Assembly (NCBI GenBank): GCA_910574935.1
Contig: CAJTCU010000012.1
Location: forward strand, 49,078 to 113,077
Direction of reading: 5' to 3'
From: Oscillospiraceae bacterium
GTDB lineage: Bacteria > Bacillota > Clostridia > Oscillospirales > Acutalibacteraceae
DNA: 64,000 bases
Part shown: piece after piece, positions 1 to 9,066 of the stretch
Layout: each line of letters begins with the position of its first letter
Position numbering within the stretch: position 1 is the first letter of the stretch
Translations under genes and position numbers: made by a program
Notes under the pieces: model-generated
Databases searched by the model: none
Told to the model about the DNA's origin: nothing
The model's input: the letters and a program-made list of their open reading frames with translations, nothing else

Positions 1-1
1 A

Positions 2-232
2 GAGGACAGGCAGGGCCTTTGGCCCTATGCCATAGTGGACCGGCTGCTGGGGGACCAGCACAATCTGGTGCAAAAGGGCTATGGCTGGATGCTGAAATGC
101 CTCTCCCAAACAGACCCCGGCGGGGTGGAGGCATACCTTGCCGCCCACTGCCGGGAAATGCCCCGGGCGGCTTTCCGCTACGCCCTAGAGAAATTCCCCC
201 AGAACACAAGAGCCAGGCTGATGGCACAATAA
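2..232 (+). CDS. DNA alkylation repair protein, C-terminal part (partial)
   Basis: The frame is open from the left edge to a stop at 230-232, so only about 76 C-terminal residues are visible. The segment QKGYGWMLK followed by MPRAAFRYALEKFP matches the end of AlkD-like HEAT-repeat DNA glycosylases, which remove alkylated bases. Known family members end a few residues after this ALEK-type helix, so the end looks complete. It lies 28 bp before dapL on the same strand. The start and the catalytic region are outside the window. Confidence 0.7.
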   Translation, partial: EDRQGLWPYAIVDRLLGDQHNLVQKGYGWMLKCLSQTDPGGVEAYLAAHCREMPRAAFRYALEKFPQNTRARLMAQ

Positions 233-260
233 AACCGACATACAGAGAGGATGAACCCCC

Positions 261-1436
261 ATGAAACTAAACAGCAATTTCCAGAATCTTGAGCAGAGCT
301 ATCTATTCGTTACCATTGCAAAAAAGGTGAACGAATACACCGCCGCCCACCCGGAAAACCACCTGATCCGCATGGGCATTGGCGATGTGACCCTGCCCCT
401 GGCCCCTGCCGTGATTGAGGCCATGCGCAAGGCCACCGACGAGATGGCCCATAAGGAGACCTTCCGGGGCTACTCCCCGGACAGCAACGGCTACCCCTTT
501 TTGCGGGAGGCCATTGCCGGATACTACGGCGGCTTTGGGGTGGATGTGCAGCCAGAGGAGGTCTTTGTGGGCGACGGGGCCAAAAGCGACGTGGGCAATA
601 TTGTGGACATTTTTGATAACGCCAATACCGTGCTGGTGCCGGACCCGGTGTACCCGGTGTATGTAGACACCAACGTGATGGCCGGGCGGAAGATCCTTTA
701 CGCTGGGGCCAACATGGAAAACGGCTTTTTGCCCATGCCGGACCCGGGGCAGCGGGCGGACATTATCTACCTCTGTTCCCCCAACAACCCCACTGGCGCG
801 GTGTACAGCCGGGACCAGCTACAGGTCTGGGTGGACTACGCCCTGGAGCAGGGGGCGGTGATCCTCTTCGACGGGGCCTACGAGTGCTTTATCACCGGGG
901 ACCTGCCCAGGAGCATCTTCGCCATTCCCGGGGCGGAGCGCTGCGCCATTGAGTTCGGCTCCCTGTCCAAGACGGCGGGCTTTACCGGCATGCGCTGCGG
1001 CTACACCGTGATAAAAAATGAGCTGGAGTTTGACGGCGTACAGGTCAACAAGCTGTGGCAGCGCCGGCAGGGCAGCAAGTTCAACGGCGTCAGCTACGTG
1101 ACCCAGCGGGCCGCCCAGGCGGTATTCAGTCCAGAGGGGATGCGCCAAGTGCGGGAAAACATCGCCTATTACCAGAAGAACGCCCAGGTGATGGCCGGGG
1201 CCCTGCGGGACATGGGCATTTCTTTTACTGGCGGGGAGAACTCGCCCTATCTGTGGTTCCAGTGCCCAGAGGGCATGAGCGGCTGGGAGTACTTTGACTA
1301 TCTGCTCAACGAAAAGGAAATCGTGGGCACTCCCGGCGAGGGCTTTGGCAAAAACGGCGCGGGCTGCATGCGGCTAACGGCCTTTGGCGACGCGGCCAAG
1401 ACGGTGGAGGCCATGGAGCGGCTGCGTAACCAATAA
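261..1436 (+). CDS. dapL: LL-diaminopimelate aminotransferase
   Basis: A 391-residue fold-type I PLP aminotransferase that converts tetrahydrodipicolinate directly to LL-diaminopimelate for lysine and peptidoglycan synthesis. N-terminal RMGIGDVTLPL and the stretch YLCSPNNPTG are typical of DapL. The PLP lysine is in SLSKTAGFTGMRCGY (about residues 235-249). The length is slightly below the usual 400-410. The ATG at 261 is preceded by AGAGAGG. An active DapL route would bypass the acetyl or succinyl branches. Confidence 0.93.
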   Translation: MKLNSNFQNLEQSYLFVTIAKKVNEYTAAHPENHLIRMGIGDVTLPLAPAVIEAMRKATDEMAHKETFRGYSPDSNGYPFLREAIAGYYGGFGVDVQPEEVFVGDGAKSDVGNIVDIFDNANTVLVPDPVYPVYVDTNVMAGRKILYAGANMENGFLPMPDPGQRADIIYLCSPNNPTGAVYSRDQLQVWVDYALEQGAVILFDGAYECFITGDLPRSIFAIPGAERCAIEFGSLSKTAGFTGMRCGYTVIKNELEFDGVQVNKLWQRRQGSKFNGVSYVTQRAAQAVFSPEGMRQVRENIAYYQKNAQVMAGALRDMGISFTGGENSPYLWFQCPEGMSGWEYFDYLLNEKEIVGTPGEGFGKNGAGCMRLTAFGDAAKTVEAMERLRNQ

Positions 1437-1810
1437 ATCCATAAAAAATGCGTGGGGGCGGTTTCCCATTCTGGCGGAATTCGACTGCCGCCACCCAGCG
1501 CCCATGCTCACGCTCCCCATGGGAAAAAAACTAGGGCAACACACCGCAACAAAGATTGCGCGCAATAGCTGCAACCAGCTATGAGGGGAAAAGTGCAAGC
1601 AAATCGTGTGCAAAGGGGGAGGGCCCCCACTGGGGACCCTCCCGAACCGGCCGGTGAGACACACGCAGGCCGGTCTTTGTGGGGGGGTGTCCTAGAGCTG
1701 GACGCGGACCGGCAGACGGTGACGCTGCTGGAATAAAAGCTGTTTCCCTGCCGGCTGTATGAGCACCCTTCCAGGCCCTCCCGCATAGGATGGCCTGGGA
1801 GGATTTTTTT
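1437..1810 (+). other. Gene-free stretch with a short coding-like remnant
   Basis: No intact gene is seen here. A short open piece at 1689-1736 ends in VLELDADRQTVTLLE and a stop, which has the look of a protein C-terminus, perhaps a decayed phage tail or similar gene before the lysozyme. A TAGGGCAACAC motif at 1532 resembles the end of the 159-bp element at 21060 but has no partner end nearby. The 3' part supplies the ribosome-binding site of the lysozyme gene. Confidence 0.3.
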
Positions 1811-2716
1811 ATGGAGGTGGGCGCTTTGCCGGACTATCTTGCCACCGGAATCGATATATCAGAGTTTAACGGGGACGTGAACATTGCCGCCCTGCGGGGA
1901 AAGGTGGATTTTATCATCATCCGCTGTGGCTTTGGCGGGGACTATAGCAGCCAGGACGACAGCCAGTACCGGCTGAACGTGCAAAAGTGCCGGGCGGCGG
2001 GCATCCCTTTTGGGGTGTACCTGTACTCCTACGCCCGGAATACGGACATGGCCCGCAGCGAGGCCAGGCACACCCTGCGGCTGCTGCGGGAAATGCGGGT
2101 GGAGCGGGCCCTGTATGGCGTGTGGTACGACGTGGAGGACAAAACCCTGCCCAACGGGGAGCAGCTGGTGGACAACTGCCTGACCTATTGCGAGGAAATG
2201 CGCAGGGCCGGGTACTACTGCGGCATTTACGCCAGTTTAAGCTGGATGCTGAACCGGCTGAACAGTCCGCGCCTTAGTCATATCGACCGCTGGGTGGCCC
2301 AGTGGAACAGTACGCTGGACTACCCCGGGGCGGGCATGTGGCAGTATACGGACCGGGGGATTATTAACGGAAAAATATTTGACATGAATCGGGCTTTTCG
2401 GGATTATCCGGCCATTATAGAAGGGGAGGACTGGACGGACATGACAAGAGAAGAAGTGGCGAAGCTGGCGCGCCAAGAGGCACAGACCGTGTACAATGAA
2501 AACGAGCGCCGGTATAAGACCTTTGAGGACTTGCCCCGCTGGGCACGCAGCGCGGTGGAGGATGTGTATCAGCGGCTGAACCTGCTGGGAACCCAGGGGG
2601 AAGAGGGCAAGGGCCGCATTGACGCCAGCCACACCTATGTGCGGGCCCTGGCAGTCATTGATAAGGTGCTGGAGCGAATGGAGAAAGAGGCGGCCCAGGA
2701 GGAGCGGCCGGAATAG
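1811..2716 (+). CDS. GH25 lysozyme-like muramidase with C-terminal extension
   Basis: About 301 residues. The first ~200 form a GH25 barrel: it begins GIDISEFNGDVN, and the acidic DVED in GVWYDVEDKTL is the DxE catalytic pair of the family. The family cleaves the MurNAc-GlcNAc bond of peptidoglycan. No signal peptide is visible, as in phage endolysins that rely on a holin. The ~100-residue tail is charged and helical. I chose ATG 1811 because GGGAGG lies 8 bp upstream; an in-frame ATG at 1790 lacks this. It may be a prophage remnant or a spore/cell-wall enzyme. Confidence 0.8.
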   Translation: MEVGALPDYLATGIDISEFNGDVNIAALRGKVDFIIIRCGFGGDYSSQDDSQYRLNVQKCRAAGIPFGVYLYSYARNTDMARSEARHTLRLLREMRVERALYGVWYDVEDKTLPNGEQLVDNCLTYCEEMRRAGYYCGIYASLSWMLNRLNSPRLSHIDRWVAQWNSTLDYPGAGMWQYTDRGIINGKIFDMNRAFRDYPAIIEGEDWTDMTREEVAKLARQEAQTVYNENERRYKTFEDLPRWARSAVEDVYQRLNLLGTQGEEGKGRIDASHTYVRALAVIDKVLERMEKEAAQEERPE

Positions 2717-2876
2717 AAAAATCAGGGCGCGGGATGCACCAAGGGCGGCTGTGGAGGGCATAATAGAACCCGTTTTTTTGCCCAGAAGCGGCCCCTTCCC
2801 TGCCCCTGGACCGCACAATCTGTTTTTGCCCGCGGTCTTCTGGCAAATGCCCCTACCATTTTCCGGAAAAATGTGG

Positions 2877-2949
2877 TATACTATGTTTTAAGAAACACAA
2901 GGAGAAGCCTTTAAGCACCGGCTTTCTCCCAGCGGAATTATGGTATAGT
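2877..2949 (+). promoter_or_regulatory. Probable asnB upstream control region
   Basis: Two -10-like boxes, TATACT at 2877-2882 and TATAGT at 2944-2949, flank an imperfect hairpin (GGAGAAGCC at 2901 with GGCTTTCTCC ending at 2930). No good -35 is seen at the right distance from either box. The hairpin lacks a T run. An attenuator-type element is possible but unproven. Confidence 0.25.
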
Positions 2950-3023
2950 AAAGCGACTGGCTTTCTCTTTTTGTCAGGAAGGAGCGAGAGCCGAGCTTTT
3001 TCCAAAAGAAAGGAATTAAAAAT

Positions 3024-4847
3024 ATGTGTGGATTTGTTGGTTTTACCGGGGACCCCAACCAGGGCGTTCTGCACTCTATGGCGGACGCCATTGCCCACAG
3101 GGGGCCGGACGACGCGGATTATTATGAAGACGGAGACGTTTCTTTGGGCTTTCGGCGGCTGTCCATTATAGACCTCTCCGGGGGCCGCCAGCCCATGCAA
3201 AACGAGGACGGCTCCATGGTGCTGGTGTTCAACGGCGAGATTTACAACTACCAGGATCTAAAGCGGGATCTGCTGGCCGCCGGGCATTCGTTTAAGACCG
3301 CCGCCGATTCCGAGGTGCTGCTTCACGGCTACGAGGAGTACGGCCCCGACCTGCTGGGCAAGCTGCGGGGCATGTTTGCCTTTGTGATCTGGGACAAAAA
3401 GAAGCGGGAGCTTTTTGGGGCCCGGGATTTTTTTGGCATTAAGCCCCTGTACTATGCCCAAATGGGCGGCGCTTTCCTGTTCGGCTCGGAGATTAAAAGC
3501 TTTCTGCCCCACCCGGCTTTTCACAAGGAGCTGAACCCCCGGGCCCTGGAAAGCTACCTGAGCTTTCAGTACTCGCCGGGACCCGAGACCTTTTTTAAGG
3601 AGGTGTACAAGCTGCCCCCGGCCCACTTCTTTACCTGGAAAGCCGGGAAAATGGAGACAAAGCGCTATTGGTTGCCCACTTTTAACGCCCAGGAGGACAA
3701 GAGCCTGGACCAGTGGGTGGACGAGATAGAAAAGACCTTTGACAACAGCGTGGCGGCCCACAAAATCAGCGACGTAGAGGTGGGGTGTTTTCTCAGCTCC
3801 GGGGTGGATTCCAGCTATGTGGCCTGCTCGGCCCACGTGGACAAGACCTTTACCGTGGGCTTTGACAATGGAGAGAAGTATAACGAGATCAGCTATGCCA
3901 AAGGGCTCTCTGAGCTGATTCCCGTGAAGAATATCAGCAAGGTCATTACCCCAGAGGAGTTCTGGGGGAACTTTGGCAAGATCCAGTATCACATGGACGA
4001 GCCCCTGGCGGACCCTTCGGCAGTGGCCCTGTACTTTGTGTGCAACACCGCCAGCCAGCACCTGAAGGTGGTGCTCTCTGGCGAGGGGGCGGACGAGATT
4101 TTTGGGGGATACAACATCTATAAAGAGCCCTTAGAGATGGCCTGGTATGATAAGATCCCCTTTCCCATCCGGCGGTTCATCGGCCGGGTGGCGGGGCTGC
4201 TGCCCGCCCACCGGGGGCTGAATTTCTTAGTGCGCAGGGGCAAGCGGCTGGAAGAGCGCTTTATTGGCAACGCGTATATGTTTACCCAAAAAGAGCGCCG
4301 GGCCCTGCTAAAGGCCCCAGCGGGAGCCCCCGCCCCGGAACAGCTGGTAAAACCCTATTATGGTATGGTGGGGGACAAGGACGCGGTGACCCGGATGCAG
4401 TTTGTGGACCTGAACATGTGGATGGTAGGGGACATTTTGCTAAAGGCGGACAAGATGAGCATGGCCAATTCTCTGGAGCTGCGGGTGCCCTTTTTGGACA
4501 AGGAGGTTATGGCCCTGGCCGGGAAGATTCCCACCCGGTACCGGGTGAACAGCGAGAATACCAAGTTTGCCATGCGCAAAGCGGCCCTGCGGCGGATGCC
4601 GGAAAAGTGGGCGGACAAGAAGAAGCTGGGCTTCCCGGTGCCCACCCGGGTATGGCTGAAGCAGGAGGAATATTATCAGCGGGTAAAAGCGGCCTTTACC
4701 GGGGCCGAGGCGGAACAGTTCTTCCATACGGAAAAGCTGGTGAAGCTTTTGGACGACCATAAAGCGGGAAAGGCGGACAACAGCCGCCGGGTGTGGACCG
4801 TGTACACCTTCCTGGTGTGGTATAAAGAATTTTTTGTGGAGCGCTAG
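3024..4847 (+). CDS. asnB: Asparagine synthase (glutamine-hydrolysing)
   Basis: A 607-residue AsnB. Cys2 of MCGFVGFTGD is the glutaminase nucleophile; the class II amidotransferase half covers about residues 1-190. The synthetase half has the pyrophosphate loop LSSGVDSS near residue 259. It forms asparagine from aspartate, ATP and glutamine in the cytosol. Full-length, single gene, followed by a small hairpin CTGTTT-ga-AAACAG just after the stop that may end transcription. The ATG at 3024 follows AAAGGAATT, a weak ribosome site, but the start is fixed by the catalytic Cys2. Confidence 0.95.
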   Translation: MCGFVGFTGDPNQGVLHSMADAIAHRGPDDADYYEDGDVSLGFRRLSIIDLSGGRQPMQNEDGSMVLVFNGEIYNYQDLKRDLLAAGHSFKTAADSEVLLHGYEEYGPDLLGKLRGMFAFVIWDKKKRELFGARDFFGIKPLYYAQMGGAFLFGSEIKSFLPHPAFHKELNPRALESYLSFQYSPGPETFFKEVYKLPPAHFFTWKAGKMETKRYWLPTFNAQEDKSLDQWVDEIEKTFDNSVAAHKISDVEVGCFLSSGVDSSYVACSAHVDKTFTVGFDNGEKYNEISYAKGLSELIPVKNISKVITPEEFWGNFGKIQYHMDEPLADPSAVALYFVCNTASQHLKVVLSGEGADEIFGGYNIYKEPLEMAWYDKIPFPIRRFIGRVAGLLPAHRGLNFLVRRGKRLEERFIGNAYMFTQKERRALLKAPAGAPAPEQLVKPYYGMVGDKDAVTRMQFVDLNMWMVGDILLKADKMSMANSLELRVPFLDKEVMALAGKIPTRYRVNSENTKFAMRKAALRRMPEKWADKKKLGFPVPTRVWLKQEEYYQRVKAAFTGAEAEQFFHTEKLVKLLDDHKAGKADNSRRVWTVYTFLVWYKEFFVER

Positions 4848-4981
4848 AGTCTGTTTGAAAACAGGTTTTAATAAAACGCGGCGCCCAAAAAGAAAGAACG
4901 CGAAGGGAGTTCAGAGGATCGTTCCTCCAGCCCCCCTGCCACATTCCGCGGCGTGTTTACCTTTTGAAAGTGGAGGGAGTT

Positions 4982-5887
4982 ATGGACAACCAAAAATCAG
5001 CGTATATCGCGATTGTGGGCAGGCCCAATGTGGGGAAGTCCACCATTCTCAATCGTCTTGTGGGCGAGAAAATCGCCATTGTTTCTAAAAAGCCCCAGAC
5101 CACCCGCACCCGCATCATGGGGGTGCTTACCGCTGGCACGGACCAGCTGGTGTTTTTGGACACCCCCGGGCTGCTAAAGCCGAAAAACTCCCTGGGCGAT
5201 TATATGGTTCGCTCTGTCACCTCTACGGTGGAAGGGGTGGACGCCTGCCTGCTGGTGACCCAGGCGGGCGCGCCGGTATCCCCGGCGGACCAGGAGCTTA
5301 TTGCCCGCTTTAAAAAAATCCAGATCCCGGCGGTACTGGCTGTTAACAAAGTGGACCTACTGCCAGACAAGGCCCCAATTATGGAGCAGATCAGCCAGTA
5401 CGCGGGCCTGTACCATTTCCAGGCGGTAGTGCCGGTCTCGGCCCGGGATGGAGACGGCATGGAGGCTCTTTTGGCAGAGCTGAAGGCCCTGGCCATGCCT
5501 GGGGGCTGGCTTTTTGACGCGGACGTGCTTACAGACCAGCCAGAGCGGGTGCTGGCCGCGGAGCTGGTGCGGGAAAAAGTGCTGCGCCGCCTGGACCAGG
5601 AGGTGCCCCATGGGGTGGCGGCGGTGACGGAGCTGATGCGGGAGGAAAACGGCCTGCTGGAGCTGCACGTGACCCTTTACTGCGAAAAACCCAACCATAA
5701 AGCCATCCTCATTGGCAAAGGCGGGGCTATGCTGAAAGAAATCGGCACAGCGGCCCGGCGGGACCTGGAGCGCTTTTTTGGCTGCAAGGTAAACTTGCAG
5801 CTGTGGGTAAAGGTGAAAGAGGACTGGCGGCAGCGGCCGGAGACCCTGCAAAGCCTGGGGTTTTCGCCAAAAGATTTGAAACTGTAA
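4982..5887 (+). CDS. era: GTPase Era
   Basis: 301 residues. G1 is GRPNVGKS, G3 is DTPGL, G4 is NKVD, and the C-terminal KH domain has LIGKGGAMLKEIG. Era binds the 3' end of 16S rRNA and takes part in small-subunit maturation. The start is ATG 4982 with GGAGGG 4-9 bp upstream; an upstream in-frame TTG at 4964 would put the ribosome site inside the gene. A strong terminator follows. Confidence 0.95.
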   Translation: MDNQKSAYIAIVGRPNVGKSTILNRLVGEKIAIVSKKPQTTRTRIMGVLTAGTDQLVFLDTPGLLKPKNSLGDYMVRSVTSTVEGVDACLLVTQAGAPVSPADQELIARFKKIQIPAVLAVNKVDLLPDKAPIMEQISQYAGLYHFQAVVPVSARDGDGMEALLAELKALAMPGGWLFDADVLTDQPERVLAAELVREKVLRRLDQEVPHGVAAVTELMREENGLLELHVTLYCEKPNHKAILIGKGGAMLKEIGTAARRDLERFFGCKVNLQLWVKVKEDWRQRPETLQSLGFSPKDLKL

Positions 5888-5917
5888 ATCACAAACACAG
5901 CATAAAATAAAAGGGAA

Positions 5918-5950
5918 GAGGGCGATTGAAAGAAAATCGCCCTCTTTTTT
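5918..5950 (+). terminator. Rho-independent terminator after era
   Basis: A perfect 10-bp stem, GAGGGCGATT with AATCGCCCTC, a 7-nt loop and a run of six T. Confidence 0.9.
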
Positions 5951-6023
5951 GCGGTTTGCTAATTTACACCAATGACGCGGTATATGGAGAATAATAAGTA
6001 TTATAAATTAATCATAACACATA

Positions 6024-6911
6024 TTACGCACTTAAAAGCAAGGATCGCACAACACTTACCCTTGCGCTTCCTGAGGTGGAGTTTGTGCTGGTGCGAAAGC
6101 CAATTCGGCTTACGTCATTTGGATTAATAAATGCTGCAAGATTAGCGGTAGCGAGAGTCAAATTGCGCTTGCTGTGCAGGGAGGCTCCCGTGCCCGCGTT
6201 TGTAAATCCCAGGTTGATGGTGGCCATGCTGGCTGGCATACTTAGAACGTCCATTTCGTAGTAATTTACGTTTGAACGGACAGTGTTTATGGAATAAAAA
6301 TCTTTTGCGTTGGTTGTACCACTATTCGATTCAACCCGAGTGGTATGATTTCATAAAGTTACCGGACTGGATAGAACAATTTCTCTGGCGGAAACGGCGG
6401 ACGCCGCTTCCACATCGCGGGCAGAAGCGGCGGGGTTCTATTCCGCTGTTTCTGTTGAGGGTGCGTCCACCAGGTCGCTGTCGCGGGGCACATCCCAGCC
6501 GGGGAACAGGTCCTCAAAGCTGGGCAGAAGGCTAAAGGTTTTTGCTTCGTCGTCCCATTCAACGCCCACGCAGGCCTCTGTGCCCCAGTCATAGCTAAAA
6601 GCAATCTTCCGGCGGGCCATCAAAATTTCTCTTTTCAGTTGGCCCTCCGCCTTGTCCAGGTCCATGTACGCCAGCTCATAGACTTCTTGGGGAAACTCTT
6701 CCTGAACAGCGAAGGTCTGCTGGGCGGGAACTTCGGTATAGCCCTTTTGCGTGTATACCTGCCGGGCTATTTCTCGCAAGCTCTCATTGGTAATTTCCTG
6801 GGTGGCCTGGGCAGAATCAGCGGATGGCTGCTCCATGTCCGCAGCTCCAGCGGGTACCGCAAGAGCTATCGCAAAAACTACTACACAGAATAAGGATAGA
6901 ATTCTCTTCAT
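6024..6911 (-). pseudogene. Secreted protein gene interrupted by in-frame TAG and TGA
   Basis: Starts at ATG 6911 with AGGAGG 7 bp upstream. The first ~25 residues (MKRILSLFCVVVFAIALAVP then AGA-AD) are a clear signal peptide. The frame hits TAG at 6438-6440 after 157 codons. It then continues in the same frame for 28 sense codons to TGA at 6351-6353, and on for another 108 codons to TAA at 6024. The downstream part reads as ordinary protein (for example SINTVRSNVNYYEMDVLS) with no other stop. The simplest reading is one ~293-residue exported protein with two nonsense mutations. A shorter functional product ending at 6438 or stop readthrough cannot be excluded. Function unknown. Confidence 0.6.
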
Positions 6912-7054
6912 TTGAAACCCTCCTAGTTCAAAATTTGCCATTAGCAAACCACTGTTGGCATTATAACATATAAAAAATTCTATATTCTTCCAAAAAGGAA
7001 AGATGACAAATATTTTTAGTAAAGAAATCTAAACCATTAGGAGGGAGTTTTAAA

Positions 7055-7084
7055 ATGGCAATAGGTGAAATTTTGTCAAAATAA
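7055..7084 (+). other. Possible 9-codon ORF between ribosome site and hairpin
   Basis: ATG at 7055 follows TAGGAGGGAG at good spacing and encodes MAIGEILSK before TAA. The hairpin at 7088 follows at once. It may be a gene remnant, a leader peptide or chance. It is too short to support from sequence alone. Confidence 0.25.
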
Positions 7085-7087
7085 AAG

Positions 7088-7119
7088 ACTGGCGAAGCGC
7101 CGGGCTTCGCCAGTTTTTT
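7088..7119. terminator. Terminator hairpin, usable on both strands
   Basis: Stem ACTGGCGAAG with CTTCGCCAGT, 7-nt loop, six T on the plus side and TTTTAT on the minus side. On the minus strand it follows the GNAT gene by 5 bp. Confidence 0.85.
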
Positions 7120-7124
7120 CGGAT

Positions 7125-7859
7125 TTATCGAGATTTTTCCCCCATCCACTGCCTGGACACGGTACGAAACCCCAGCCTGCCGTACCAGCTTTCTAACCAG
7201 GTATACCGCAGCTCGACCAGCGTACAGCCCTGGTCCTTCAGCCACTGGGCCCCCTGGGCTACCATGCGCAGGCCAATGCCCTGGTTTCTCGCCCCGGGAA
7301 CGACCCCCACACAGCCGATGGACCCCACAGTATGCCCGCTACGGAGAAAATGCCCGCCACTGGGGGAGAGGATTTGAAAGCCCATAATTTGTTCCCTTGC
7401 AACAGCTAACAGGACGGGGTCCTGGCAGCTGGCAAAAATGGGGACCCAGCTGGCTTGGGCGTCCTCCACCGCAGCCAATAGAGCATCCGCGTCCGTCACC
7501 CTGGCCATGCGGAAAGCTACGTTTTCCGGCGCGGGGGGGTCTTCCGGCACGCCTTGCAGCAGGTAGTGTTCCCCACAGCCCAAGGTGATTTGCCGGGCTC
7601 CTGTACCTAAAATATACCCCTGGGCAGAAGCCAAGAGCCGGGCGCCCACGCCCTGTTGCCGGTATTCTCTGTCCACGCATAGCAGGGGGATGGAGGCTTT
7701 GTGGACCAGAGCGCAGCCGATCAGTAGTCCCTGGCCATACTCGGCGAACACCCGTGCTTTTTCTGGGCAAAGCCGCTGCCAAAAGGTCTCTTGGGACACA
7801 GGATACTGGGGAAAGCACCGGCTGTATAGCTTATATAAATCAGAATACAGAGGTTCCAT
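7125..7859 (-). CDS. GNAT-family N-acetyltransferase, two-domain
   Basis: 244 residues with two GNAT-like halves. The acetyl-CoA loop RQQGVGARLL lies near residue 67 and a second, RNQGIGLRM, near residue 190. GNAT enzymes transfer an acetyl group from acetyl-CoA to an amine; the substrate cannot be read from the sequence. It lies downstream of tsf on the same strand but is separated by a terminator, so it is probably a separate unit. Confidence 0.8.
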   Translation of the reverse strand: MEPLYSDLYKLYSRCFPQYPVSQETFWQRLCPEKARVFAEYGQGLLIGCALVHKASIPLLCVDREYRQQGVGARLLASAQGYILGTGARQITLGCGEHYLLQGVPEDPPAPENVAFRMARVTDADALLAAVEDAQASWVPIFASCQDPVLLAVAREQIMGFQILSPSGGHFLRSGHTVGSIGCVGVVPGARNQGIGLRMVAQGAQWLKDQGCTLVELRYTWLESWYGRLGFRTVSRQWMGEKSR

Positions 7860-7876
7860 TGGTTTATCCCTATTAC

Positions 7877-7904
7877 AAAAGGGAATTCCCCGCAGGGCAT
7901 TCCC
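7877..7904 (-). terminator. Terminator after tsf
   Basis: Read on the minus strand: GGGAAT(g)CCC, loop, GGG(g)AATTCCC, then TTTT. It lies 25 bp beyond the tsf stop. Confidence 0.75.
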
Positions 7905-7928
7905 TAAAGTTACGTGTATTCTTGCGGA

Positions 7929-8837
7929 TTACTTTACCATGCTGGCTATTTCCTCGGCAAAGTTATCCTCTCTCTTTTCCAGGCCCTCGCCCTTCTCAAA
8001 ACGGGTGAACGCCGCAATCTTAATGTTGCCGCCCAGCTCTTTGGCAACATGTTCCGTGTACTGCTTCACGCTCATGCTGCTGTCCTGCACATAGGCCTGA
8101 TCCACCAGGCAGATTTCTTTGAAGAACTTGCCCAAGCGGCCGGTAACGATTTTCTCGGCAATATTGGCGGGCTTGCCCTCGTCCACGATCTGCTGGGTGA
8201 GAATCGCTTTCTCCTTCTCCACCCGCTCGGCGGGTACAGAAGCCTCGTCCAGGTACTCGGGGTTCAGAGCGGCAATCTGCATGGCCACGTTATGGGCGTA
8301 GGTTTTAAAGCCCTCGGTGCCCGCAATGGCGGCGTCTGTGTCAAACTTTACAATTACGCCGATACGGCCCCCGGCGTGGACATAGGCGGTAACAGGGCCC
8401 TCGTAGCGGGCGAAGCGCCGGACCTTGATGTTCTCGCCAATGGTGAGGATCTTGTCCTTCAAGAGGGCGTCCACAGTCATGTCGCTGCCCGCGGCCTTGC
8501 AGGCCAACAGGGCCTCTACGTCGGCGGGGTTCTGCTCCACCACCGTGTCGGCGCAAGTCTTAACAAAAGCCTGGAACTCTGCGTTTTTTGCCACAAAGTC
8601 GGTTTCGGCGTTTACCTCAATGGCCACGGCAATGTCGCCAGCGGTCTGGGCAAAAGCCACGCCCTCGGCGGCGATGCGGCCGGCCTTTTTCACAGAAGCG
8701 GCCAGGCCCTTCTCCCGCAGCAGGTCTACGGCCTTTTCCATGTTGCCGTCGGCCTCGGTGAGGGCTTTTTTGCAGTCCATCATGCCGCAGCCGGTCTTTT
8801 CGCGGAGACTGGCTACGTCTTTAGCGGTAAAATTCAT
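7929..8837 (-). CDS. tsf: Elongation factor Ts
   Basis: 302 residues. The N-terminal UBA-like domain is followed by the diagnostic TGCGMMDCKKAL; the dimerisation and coiled-coil parts are complete. EF-Ts exchanges GDP for GTP on EF-Tu. It follows rpsB in the usual rpsB-tsf order. The 229-bp gap between them, larger than usual, holds a palindromic repeat. Confidence 0.96.
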   Translation of the reverse strand: MNFTAKDVASLREKTGCGMMDCKKALTEADGNMEKAVDLLREKGLAASVKKAGRIAAEGVAFAQTAGDIAVAIEVNAETDFVAKNAEFQAFVKTCADTVVEQNPADVEALLACKAAGSDMTVDALLKDKILTIGENIKVRRFARYEGPVTAYVHAGGRIGVIVKFDTDAAIAGTEGFKTYAHNVAMQIAALNPEYLDEASVPAERVEKEKAILTQQIVDEGKPANIAEKIVTGRLGKFFKEICLVDQAYVQDSSMSVKQYTEHVAKELGGNIKIAAFTRFEKGEGLEKREDNFAEEIASMVK

Positions 8838-8917
8838 ATGCTATACTCCCCTTTATAGTGGTTGTGGTTTTATTACGTTAAGACGCGGTTGATGGGGGTT
8901 GTTCTTTGAATAATGGA

Positions 8918-9012
8918 GGGCCTTCGGGCAATGCCCTGCGGCAAGACCTTGGAGCGCCGCTCCAAGCCCCGCAATCCAGCAAGCTTTTTTCAAAAAGCTT
9001 GCCGAAAACTTA
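8918..9012. repeat. Dispersed palindromic repeat, copy in the rpsB-tsf gap
   Basis: Contains stem CTTGGAGCG-CCGCTCCAAG and then AAGCTTTTTT-CAAAAAGCTT, in the same layout as the cores of the elements at 12460 and 26095 (a GC-rich hairpin, CCCCGCA, then a CTTTGAAAAG-like hairpin and CGAAA). No terminal inverted repeats or target duplication are visible here, so it may be a degenerate copy. Confidence 0.5.
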
Positions 9013-9066
9013 TGCTCTGGTCAGCGGCTTCGCCTCCGCCAGTCAACCGCGGGTTTTTCTTTAGTT

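Noticed and set aside
1531..1560. A further copy of the 159-bp ATAG-type element
   Set aside because: Only the left-end-like TAGGGCAACAC is present; there is no inverted partner and no duplication.
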